Positions 55,609 through 64,000 of a DNA stretch of 64,000 bases are shown here, in pieces. Every line of letters begins with the position of its first letter. Position 1 is the first letter of the stretch. A program made the translations under genes and the position numbers. The notes beneath the pieces were generated by a model. The model was not told where the DNA came from and made no database searches. It saw only the letters and a list, made by a program, of their open reading frames with translations. The DNA comes from Delphinapterus leucas (Eukaryota; Chordata; Mammalia; Artiodactyla; Monodontidae), in contig NW_022098050.1 of the NCBI RefSeq assembly GCF_002288925.2, forward strand, positions 4,541,882 to 4,605,881. The letters run 5' to 3'.

Positions 55609-56053
55609 TGTATTCGTTTGCTAGGGCTGCTGTAACAAAATACCACATGCTGAGTGGCTTAAACAACAGACATGTATTGTCTCACCATAATGGAGGCTAG
55701 AAGTCCAAGATCAAGGTGTGGGCAGGACTGGTTCCTTCCGAGGGGGTGAAGGAGAATCTGTTCCAGGCCTCTCCCCTAGCTTCTGGTGCTTCGCTGGCAG
55801 TCTTTGGCATCTATTGGCTTGTAGAAGCATCACCTCCATCTCTGCCTTAAACTTCACTTGACATTCTCCCTGCACGGGTGTCTGTGTCCAAATTTCCCCT
55901 TTTTATGAGGACACCAGTCGTAACGAGTTAAACCTCATTTTAACTTGATCACCTCTGTAAAGACCCTACCCCCAAATAAGGTCACATTCTGAGGTCCTGG
56001 GGGTGAGGACTTCAACATATGGATTTTGGAGGGATACAATTCAACCCCTAGCA
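55609..56053 (-). repeat. MLT1-type MaLR LTR, minus, complete
   Basis: TGTATTCGTTTGCTAGGGCT to CCTAGCA, with 'taacaaaataccacatgctg' and 'cccaaataaggtcacattct' inside. Near-duplications GGGAG (55604-55608) and GGAAG (56054-56058). Confidence 0.95.
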
Positions 56054-56699
56054 GGAAGTGAGGAAATGATACAAGGAAAGGAAGGCGGCCGAGCGAGGGT
56101 GCAGTGTCAAGCAAAGTCCCCGAGAGGGGAACCTGGGCTCAACCTCGCAAAGCATTCTGGGGCAAGGGAGGGAGGTCACCCTCAGAGGCGCCTGACCGGA
56201 GAACAAGGGAGCCAGGGTATCAGTTAGAGGAGGCCCGCAGAGGGACCTCAGTTCCCAGGTACTCCCAGCCCTCCTAGGACACAGATAAAATGGGTGCTGG
56301 CTGTTGAGAAGGGAAGCAACTATAAAAGGATGTGCTAGAAAATGGAAGATGGATTTCGAGGGGGCATGGGGAGCACTGACAGTATTTGCTGTGAGCCCTA
56401 AAGTCCCATGTCTACCCAGAGGTGACTAGTTGCCTCTTTGGTGTGTTGACACATGCTCACACCAGGGCCTGGAGGGGAGGTGAAAACAGGGAGATGAGAG
56501 CATAAATTCCCAGAAAAGCCTAGATTGATATTGAAAACCCAGTTGTTCTTTTGCTAGATTTTTGTCAGTGGTAGATTTTAATTGCAGGGAGGTGACAGGG
56601 AGAGCAATGTAAGGACAGGCAAGAGGGCCGGGCATTCTCGTGTAAAGCAGGGAAAAGGAAATCCACTTCGGGAAAAGTGGTAATGATCGACTCTTGGGG

Positions 56700-57000
56700 T
56701 TCAAATCACGGTCTTTGATTGAATAACATGGCAGAGTTTTGATTCAATAGTAATCCGATTTGGGTAGCACACCAATCATAAATTCTCCAGAAAACTGAAA
56801 AATTCTGTAGAGTAATGGAAAGCATTCGACCCCCACGGTTTTCATTGAATTAAATATGAAAATGTATCATACGATCGATATTGCAATATTTGATTCAATC
56901 AGCATTTCGGGATGAGAACTGTTTTCTCTCATTTGTTTTATGCTGTCGCAAAATATTTCAATTTGCTTCACAATTTATTATTGACAAATCACCCTAACAG
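56700..57000. promoter_or_regulatory. AT-rich non-repetitive block, candidate enhancer
   Basis: Resembles no repeat I know. It has TTGATTCAAT at 56739-56748 and 56890-56899, TTGATTGAAT at 56715-56724, and a 12 bp palindrome ATATTGCAATAT (56878-56889) that includes a C/EBP-like ATTGCAAT. Several CpGs persist despite AT-richness. Function is inferred. Confidence 0.35.
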
Positions 57001-57369
57001 CCGTTGGGGGTTGGGTTGGGGAGCTTGTCACAGAGGATTGGCAGCTGAGAGATGGTGGGCCAAACCGGGCCCTGGGAAATAGCCAGGGACGGCGGAATGC
57101 TCAGGTGAAATTCTAGAAAGGAGCTGGCTATGCACAGCAAGGAGGGAGATGAGGACATTTGTCACCGGGAGAAGGGAGACAGGACCGGGGGCCTTGCCTT
57201 TCCTCTGGACGGGGCTGCTCTTGGCAGCAAGGGCCTGCCCTGGGCAAAATTATGAGGCAGGCAGAGGGGGCACCCCACCTTTTCTGCTCTCTGTGACCCT
57301 GGCCCTCAAGAGGAAAGGGCTTTCATCTGTAACCCTGCAGGAAGTGGCCTCGTGCTGCGTTATAAACAC

Positions 57370-57625
57370 CAGCGTGGAGTCTCAGAAATGTGGGTCTGAT
57401 ATGGGTTCCTCCGCTAACTAGCTGTGTGGCCTGGGGTAAGTGACTTAACTGCTCTGGGCCTCTGTTTCCTTATTTCTGGACCAGTGATAAAAAAAATCTT
57501 TCCTTCCTCATAGAGCTGTTGTAATTATTAAATGAATGCATATTAAATGAATGTGTGTATGTTCAGGACTTCATAAGCAACCAGTAAGTGGAAGTTATTA
57601 TTATTGTTGTTGTTATCATTATTAT
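57370..57625 (+). repeat. MIR SINE
   Basis: 'aactagctgtgtggcctggg', 'ctgggcctctgtttccttat' and 'tcatagagctgttgtaatta' are in plus MIR order, ending in an ATT/GTT repeat. Confidence 0.85.
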
Positions 57626-57626
57626 A

Positions 57627-58190
57627 TCAGTTACCTATTGCTGTGTAATTAACTTACACTCCAAAATGTGGTGGCTTAAAACAATAATGATTCTGCTGGT
57701 CGGTTCTGGGCTGGGCTGGGCTCCGCTGATCTTGGCTAGGCTCACACAAGCGTTTGTGGTAGGAGGGTCAGCTGTGGGCTGGCTAGTCTGGAGAGGCCTC
57801 ACTTACACGTCTAGAGGCTGGCTGGCTGTTGGCAATGGCGGTGGCAGGGCCAGGTATCTCTCAGCCTCCAGCAGACCCTCCTGAGCTTGCGGCATGGTGG
57901 AGTCCGGCTGTAGAAGAGGACAAGCCTCAATGTGCAAATGTTATTCAACAGTCTGCTTGTGGCATATTTGCTAATGTTCCCCGGTGGCCAGAGTGAGACA
58001 CAAGGACAGCTCAGATTCAAGGGGTGGAGAAAAGCTTCCCCTCCTGATACGTGAATACACATTTCAAGGACATACATCTAAGGAGAGGAAGAATCTGTGG
58101 CCACTTTTGCACATAGCCGTTATTATCATCATTGTTTCTTTTAAAGTGCTTGTCACTCCACCCACCCCTACCCCCCCCGCCGTGTAAAGC
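57627..58190 (-). repeat. Old MaLR-like LTR, minus
   Basis: 'agttacctattgctgtgtaa', 'atgtggtggcttaaaacaat' and a GGGCTGGGCTGGGCT stretch are in reverse MLT1-like order; the distal part is eroded. Confidence 0.65.
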
Positions 58191-58194
58191 TAGA

Positions 58195-58300
58195 GACATG
58201 AGACTCCTCCCTCACTAGCCCAGAGCTCCTTGAGGGCAGTGTATCTTTTGTACCCAGCGAGGCGGCAGGTGCTCAAAAATGCTTCCTGAACGAATTATCT
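58195..58300 (+). repeat. L2 LINE 3' tail
   Basis: 'cagagctccttgagggcagt' and 'ggtgctcaaaaatgcttcct' are the plus-strand L2 end. Confidence 0.7.
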
Positions 58301-58784
58301 AAGTATAATTATATAATCTTATGAGAAAGAATACTTCTAGAAATGCATTCATACTAAAGAGTTAAGTCATCAAAATTGCCTGCCTCATAAGAGTGTTTGA
58401 ATTCTTAAGTTAATGGCGGGAAAAGGGCATGGCTTAACATGAATAGAAGCTCTGGGTAAAATGTTAGGAATCATTGATGGGTGGCTATTTCAGAAAGAGT
58501 CTCTCTCTCATATTCCTCATATTGCACCATTGGACAACTTTCAACTCCACTTACAAGTACAGCTGCCCTGTTTGTGGCTCCTGGGGAGAGGGGATAGCCG
58601 ATGGGGGTTGCTCCACTTCCCAGGTCTTAATTAGTCACCAGTGGGGTTCTGGACTTCACCATCCCACTGGCTCTGAGCATGCTTAGGAAGAGGTAGAAAG
58701 AGCAAGCGGAAGTTCACTGGAATTGAGAAAAGCGATGAAATCAAGGTTAAACAGACCAAATAAGTCTGTAATCAGTCAACCAGT

Positions 58785-58900
58785 CAGACACTTCCAGACC
58801 TACTATGTGTCGGCAGCTGCCTCAGACACTGGAGATACATCAGTGAGCAAGACAGACAAAGTCTGTGCTCTCGTGGGGCTCCCACTCTGATGTCTGACCT
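58785..58900 (-). repeat. L2 LINE 3' end
   Basis: 'acctactatgtgtcggcag', 'ctggagatacatcagtgagc' and 'aagacagacaaagtctgtgc' are in reverse L2 order. Confidence 0.85.
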
Positions 58901-59149
58901 GAAGAGATCAAAGCCAGAGAAGGCAGGAGCCAGGAGCTATCCCAGAGGACAGCGTGAACAGCGTTCGAATCCTGAGCACAGTGGTATGAAGTCTGTCCCA
59001 TCTCAGCTACTCACAACCCCCAGCACTCCCGCCAGGCATGGGGGCTGGCACAAACATGGTAGGCAGAATGGCACAGGTCTCCAGCTCCTGGGAAAGAAAT
59101 CCCAGATCCATAAGGCCTACATATGTTCTGTGCCCGGGACTTCCTAAGC

Positions 59150-59850
59150 ATATGTCCCAGCCACTGTTCTGAGCATTTTACATGTACAAACTCATTTAAT
59201 TTTCACAGCAAAACCATGACTGTAACAGTCAGCTTGTGCTGCGTAACAGATAATCACAAAACTTTCATAACATACAACAGTCAACATTTATTCTTCTATA
59301 GCATTTACAGGATTCAGCTGATCTAGGCTGGGCTGGGCTGGGCTGGGCAGCTTTGCTGATCTTGCCTGTACTTACTTGCTCATGTATCTGGAGGACAGCA
59401 AGGGTGAGCTGAGCTAGGCTGTCCTCAGCTGGAGCAACTCAATTCCCTTTCCCATGTCTCACTGTCCAGCCTGCACATCCTTAGGGCCATGGCAGAGGCA
59501 CAAGAGAGCAAGACTCAATGCACAAACTCCAAGCATCTGTTTGTGTCAAGTCTGCTAACATCCCATCAGCCAAAACATGTCACGTGGCCCAGAATCAAGG
59601 GGCGGGCAGACCATCTGCCACAGCAGGAGGACACTGAAAAATTACAAGGCAAAGGGCACAGGGCTGAAGAATAAGGACCAATAAAGTAACCCACGACAAA
59701 GAAGTAGATACTATCATTAAGCCCATTTTACAGATAGGAAAGCTGAGCACAAAATGTTGAAGGCACTTGCCCAAGGCAGCTCAGCTAGTAATTAGTGTAT
59801 CCAGAACTTGACCTCAGGACATCTGCTCTTACACACTCCTCTTTACCATT
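59150..59850 (-). repeat. MIR SINE split by an old LTR
   Basis: 59150-59218 ('gagcattttacatgtacaaa', 'ctcatttaattttcacagca') and 59700-59850 ('cattttacagataggaaagc', 'cacttgcccaaggcagctc') form one reverse MIR around the LTR at 59219-59695. Confidence 0.8.
59219..59695 (-). repeat. Old MaLR-like LTR, minus, nested in MIR
   Basis: 'gtcagcttgtgctgcgtaac' starts the element. A GGGCT tandem (59326-59347) and 'cagaatcaaggggcgggcag' mark its middle and distal parts. Same layout as 12.8 and 57.6 kb. Confidence 0.65.
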
Positions 59851-60760
59851 TCACTTCTTAGCTCTGGCTTAATCCAAAGATAAATCTAAGCGTATGGGCT
59901 ATATGGATTGCATCTCCTTCAGGAAATCCTCCATAAATCTTTTTTTTCTTCCAGCCTTTGGCAAGCACGAAGCCACAGCGCATTCAAGATTAGACTCCTA
60001 GTCAAACACCCAGAGTTTGGGAATTAAGTGTTACCATTTGGATGTGGAGCCACATGCTTTAACAATTAGCAGTGCTGGGTTTTAACATTTGGAGAAGCTG
60101 AAGAGCCTGGTGAGGACGCAGTCTGATACAAAGCTCTCCCTTCCTGCCGTGGGAAGGGGGTGGAGGGTACTGGGGAGGGGTTCTAAGGCAGTGTTATAGG
60201 CAAAGCCAGAAAGTTGTTTTGATCATTTTGAGTGGAGAGGAGAAAAGGCAATCCTAGAGTTGCCTACCACAGAGTGGTGTATCTTAACCTTTTTTGTGTT
60301 GCAGAGCCTTTGAGAATTGAAGAAAGGGAAGGACCCTCCCACTTATCCTATCTGTTATGGGGTCAGGCCATAAGAATTTTAGGCTGGACAATGTCTAAAG
60401 CAGATGTCCCTTTTGGCCCTGCAAATTTCAGTAAAGAACTCACAGCCTGTTTAACTTGGAACCACGGAACTTCCTGGCATCCCTTTTGAGAGCAACTTGT
60501 AGCAAAATATACCCCTGGCTAGATTCCAAGTCAAGAGAGGGTCCTCCTTGAAGAAGCCACTGCCCCTCTATTCCAGCCCCATCCCAGCTAGTCCAAAAAT
60601 GTACCCAGAAGCCCATACTCATATGGCTCCGCTCCCACAGCCAGCCAGAGGGTACCAGCCACGGTAATGCCAGTTTCCCCAGGAAGCTGCAGATCCAGAA
60701 TGATTCATCTCTGGCCTGAGTCCAGTTGGGAAAGTCTTAGGGCTTTTCTGCGGTGAGAGA
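59851..60760. other. No gene or repeat recognised
   Basis: Unique-looking with a T run near 59940-59947; no coding evidence. Confidence 0.4.
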
Positions 60761-60764
60761 CAGT

Positions 60765-60810
60765 AGGGTACAGTAGTTAAGGGCATGGATCCTAGGGTTG
60801 GAATCATAAG
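60765..60810 (+). repeat. MIR SINE 5' fragment
   Basis: 'gtacagtagttaagggcatg' is the MIR head; the remainder is lost before a CT-rich tract (60826-60870). Confidence 0.55.
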
Positions 60811-60934
60811 GATTATCCAATCAGTCTCTTCTCTCTCTCTCTCTCAATCTCTCTCTGTCAGTCTCTCCCCCACCTTTTAACTTGCTATTAGAAAAGAAGA
60901 AAAACCCTCTCTCACACTCCACCAGTAACCATTT

Positions 60935-61190
60935 TTCAAATCTCATGATGGCCTCCTGATTGGCCCTGCTTGGGACATATGATCCCCCTGGTTCAATCAC
61001 TTTGGACCAGAAAACACTGTCCTATGATTGGCCAGGCCTGGGTCATGTGACCATCCTGTGGCCCAAGCGCAGGTGGGGCTTCAGGACTGACCATCTTCCC
61101 CAAACCACAGAAGTTGGTGGAGGAGGGGCTGCAACTGAAAGAGTGGTGCAGGGCAGACAAAACCAGCAGATATCCACTGCCATTATTGTT
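60935..61190. repeat. CCAAT-rich old repeat, copy A
   Basis: 'ctgattggccctgcttggga' and 'tatgattggccaggcctggg' carry repeated GATTGGCC. Related text occurs at 62.2-62.4 kb. Family not named. Confidence 0.45.
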
Positions 61191-61269
61191 TTGGCCAAGA
61201 GTCCTATAAAGCTCATTGCTATGCTGGCTGTTGGGATGAGATGTTGTGGGAACGTTGCTTGTCATACCG

Positions 61270-61430
61270 TAGTGGTTCTCAAACATTAGTGCGCTTCAGA
61301 GTCACCTGGAGGCTTGTTTAAACAGACTGCTGGGCCTCACCCCCAGAGTACAAAGACAAGAATGTGAATTTCTAACACGTTCCCAGGTGATCATGCTGCT
61401 GCTGGTCCAGATGACCTTTGAGAATCGCTG
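61270..61430. mobile_element. MER5-type hAT element, near complete
   Basis: Left end TAGTGGTTCTCAAAC and right end 'ctttgagaatcgctg' are inverted ends. The body has 'agtcacctggaggcttgttt' and 'gctgctgctggtccagatga'. The 8 bp flanks TCATACCG and TCAAATTG are a weak duplication. Confidence 0.9.
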
Positions 61431-61578
61431 TCAAATTGTCTCGTGCCCTCTCTCAAAAGGCCCCCAAAGAAAGTTCTGTCTGGTCTCAGTATTACACTAT
61501 GATGGGTGTTGCTTCTGACCCACTGATTTCTTTTGATTCGTGTAGACACTGAATCTTATAAATCACATCTCCCTCTTT

Positions 61579-61786
61579 TTTTTTTTTTTTTTTTTGCAGT
61601 ACGCGGGCGTCTCACTGTTGTGGCCTCTCCCGTTGCGGAGCACAGGCTCCGGACGCACAGGCTCAGCGGCCATGGCTCACGGGCCCAGCCGCTCCGCGGC
61701 ATGTGGGATCCTCCCGGACCGGGGCACGAACCCGCATCCCCTGCATCGGCAGGCGGACTCCCAACCACTGCGCCACCAGGGAAGCC
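61579..61786 (-). mobile_element. Cetacean-type CHR SINE, minus
   Basis: A T run, then 'gcagtacgcgggcgtctcac' to 'gcgccaccagggaagcc'. Perfect 15 bp target duplication CACATCTCCCTCTTT at 61564-61578 and 61787-61801. Confidence 0.97.
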
Positions 61787-61949
61787 CACATCTCCCTCTT
61801 TGGGCCAGCCTCTAGAAAGCTTAGGGCTAACCGTGTGGCCCAGTTCTATCACATCTGTGGGACCACAGAGCCTCAAGTTCATCCACTAACCTTAACCCTA
61901 GCTTCATTTTTTACTTTCATTTCTGTTTTCCCTTCAGTCTAAAAAGTGA

Positions 61950-62410
61950 TTTGGTTGAAAGTGACAGAAACCAACTTGAACTATGTTAACAAAAAAAGGG
62001 AGATTTATGATAAGAATACTGGGGTGTTCCATGCAAGAAGAATGTGGTTGGGCCCAGTAACAGCTGGAGTGCGGGGCCACTCCATTCCCCCACCTGCCAT
62101 CTCGGTTTCTCTCTCACTTCCTCTTCCTTGTCCTCTCTCACTACAGCCCAGCTTTCTCCACAGGGTGGAAACATCGTCACAGGCGGCTCCTGAGCTTTAC
62201 CTCTTGAAACCTCATTGGCTGCCCTGATGCTTGCTCCTACTTTTAACCAATCAGAGCTGCTTCCCAAGAAACAGCCCTGATTGGCCCAATCAGAGCAGGT
62301 GCCTAACCTCAGGCCAATCAGTTATGGCAGGGATTGGGTCATCTTGTACAAAATGGCAGTAGGTATTGCCTTGAACCGGGGGGACTGTAGTTCTCATAAG
62401 AGGATGCTAG
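61950..62410. repeat. CCAAT-rich old repeat, copy B
   Basis: 'gtgacagaaaccaacttgaa' opens it, and five or so ATTGG/CCAAT elements lie within 62210-62335. Related to 60.9 kb. Mammal-wide interspersed repeat by style; family not named. Confidence 0.45.
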
Positions 62411-62559
62411 GAGAGCAATTCCCCCAGGTGCCCACCTCACTCTTGTTCCTGATCCGTTTTATTGCATCTTGGTATAGCGTGTATGTTAACAGTAGCCACT
62501 TGAAATAATTTCCAATAAGGGATAGACAGAAGGACAAGCAGAAACATAATAGTGGGATG

Positions 62560-62945
62560 TTCTATTAGTCAATGTTCTCCAGGGCAAGTCGAATATGCAA
62601 GGTGGGCCAGCAGTCTGGAGACCCAGCAAAAGCCGATGTTCCAGTTTGAAGGCCATCAGGCAGGAAGAGGCAATGTTGCAGATGAAGTCCAAGGTCATCT
62701 GCTATAGAATTCCCTCCTGCTCAAGGAGGCCAATTTTTTTGTTCTAGTCAGGCCTTCAACTGTTTGGGTGAGGTCCACCCACGTTAGGGAGGACAGTCTG
62801 CTTTAGCCAAAGTTTATTGATTTTAATGGTAATGTCATCCAGAAACACCCTCAAAGAAACACCCAGAATAATGTTTGACCACATTTCTGGGCCTCCCACA
62901 GCCCGTTCAAGTTAACACCTGCAGTTAACCATCAGATGTTTTCTG
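62560..62945 (-). repeat. Solitary ERVL-like LTR, minus
   Basis: 'tcaatgttctccagggcaag', 'caggccttcaactgtttggg' and 'cagaataatgtttgaccaca' are the reverse of the LTR at 33906-34391. Confidence 0.7.
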
Positions 62946-62964
62946 AGTTGCATAAATTACATTT

Positions 62965-63045
62965 TATCCCATTTCTTAATCCCAGGCACCTAGCCCAGTG
63001 TCTGTCATATAAGAGTTCAATAAATGTTGAATGAATGAATGAGAA
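62965..63045 (+). repeat. L2 LINE 3' tail
   Basis: 'ggcacctagcccagtgtctg' then 'caataaatgttgaatgaatg' form the L2 terminus. Confidence 0.85.
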
Positions 63046-63725
63046 ATTATATTTTTAATTCCAGTGAGGCGGAACTTTGTCATTTAAAGGGACCCTGAGG
63101 TTAGGCCTTCTATAATAGAATATGAGGAATTATACCCTAATCCACTCAATTTGTAGATTCTGACTTTAATTTATTGAGCCTTCTTAACACCCTCAGTAGA
63201 ACGGTTTGGTGGTTTTAAGTTTCTTTCCTCCTCAAATGACCCGAGATATGATGGAGACACATACTTTTGTGACAGAGACAAGAATTTAGCTCTCTACTCA
63301 GCTCTCAGCCCCAGTCTTTCCAGCTCGCTAGGCTTCTGTCCAGGCGGGCTGAGAAGAAGCCAAGACCCAGCCTTCCACATCTGAACCCAAGAAGCAGGCT
63401 GCACCTTTCATGACTAGAGCTGCCATGCAGGAGTTGGCCCAACCTGTGGCATGTCCCAGCGATGTCATCAAAGTGAAGGTGGCAACTTCCCACGGCCAGT
63501 TCTGCCCCCTGAGTTCGGCTGGAGTTGGAGGGGTAGGAGAACATATTTCTAGACATGAGTTGCCAAACTATGTTTTTTTCCACCAGCTTAGAGCCTCTTA
63601 TAGCAAAAGTTCCTGGCTAGCTACATTTGAAGTTCCAACACCAGATCGTGGGAGAAGACGGTTGCTGGGATCCTTGGTTCAAATCCTAAACTGAAATGTT
63701 CAAAACGTGAAGAGATTCTATGCTG
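63046..63725. other. No gene or repeat recognised
   Basis: About 680 bp of unique-looking sequence with no coding evidence. Confidence 0.4.
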
Positions 63726-63729
63726 GTGG

Positions 63730-63850
63730 TCGAAGAGGGTGACCAGGAAGTCAGAAATCCTTGGGTTCACTGCACTGAGCCTCAGTTGCCTCATCTGTAA
63801 AGTGGGGGCGATCATAATGCAGCATGTTGCTGTGATCATTCAACTATATC
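63730..63850 (+). repeat. MIR SINE fragment
   Basis: 'tgagcctcagttgcctcatc' and 'tgtaaagtgggggcgatcat' are in plus MIR order. Confidence 0.8.
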
Positions 63851-63854
63851 ATTA

Positions 63855-63950
63855 AGTCATTTTTCAATGTGCATTTATTGAGCACCCACTGTATGTCAAA
63901 CACTGCTATACAGACATGGCCTCTGCCCCTGTGGACGTTTAAGGAAGATG
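63855..63950 (-). repeat. L2 LINE 3' end
   Basis: 'gtgcatttattgagcaccca' and 'ctgtatgtcaaacactgcta' are in reverse L2 order. Confidence 0.85.
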
Positions 63951-64000
63951 AGCTGGGTATCACTGAGCTGTATCTGAAGCAGTAGGTCAGGGCTGTGGCC

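Noticed and set aside
9698..61786. tRNA genes suggested by A- and B-box motifs
   Set aside because: All such motifs are the heads of CHR-type SINEs with tails and target duplications, and none folds into a complete cloverleaf with anticodon arm by eye.

Overview
The window looks like gene-poor or intronic nuclear DNA from a cetacean (whale or dolphin). The main evidence is twelve tRNA-derived SINEs of the CHR type. They fall into three length classes, and the six youngest-looking copies belong to the roughly 200 bp class typical of cetacean genomes. L1 3' ends of cetartiodactyl type and a background of mammal-wide MIR, L2, MaLR and hAT/mariner relics agree with this. I found no host protein-coding exon and no host RNA gene. 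The reading frames longer than about 100 codons are either inside repeats or have no recognisable protein signature. I cannot say which host genes flank or contain the window.

Layout. 1-3.8 kb: unique DNA, an L2 and a MIR. 3.81-7.28 kb: the one gene-bearing element, a 3.47 kb defective class I (gammaretrovirus-like) endogenous retrovirus. It has two LTRs, a 5 bp target duplication (GTACT), a primer-binding site complementary to tRNA-Phe, broken gag, protease and late RT/early RNase H remnants, and no recognisable integrase or env. 7.4-18.4 kb: MaLR, L1, MIR and L2 relics, three SINEs and a long CA-rich tract. 18.4-21.6 kb: L1-derived sequence with a nested Tigger-like element. 21.6-28 kb: largely unique, with a hAT element carrying a nested SINE. 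28-30.5 kb: an L2 split by a composite L1 insertion that itself carries a second L1. 30.5-43 kb: SINEs, MaLR LTRs, an ERVL-like LTR and several copies of a repeat family I could not name. 43-49.5 kb: the least repetitive stretch, with a CpG-rich patch carrying an X-box-like site, a CTCF-like core and an octamer. 49.5-50.7 kb: an L1 with a 5' inversion that is host to a SINE with a very long tail. 51-64 kb: more MaLR, MIR, L2 and MER5-like relics, plus an AT-rich non-repetitive block at 56.7-57.0 kb.

Nothing here forms a working multi-gene system. The most informative items are the provirus (conserved kappa-B-type sites, a U3 repeat array and a duplicated leader), the composite L1 with non-L1 3' sequence, the twin-priming inversion, and a few non-repetitive blocks that could be regulatory. 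Repeat family names come from remembered consensus features, not from a database search. Boundaries of old repeats are approximate, usually within about 20-50 bp.
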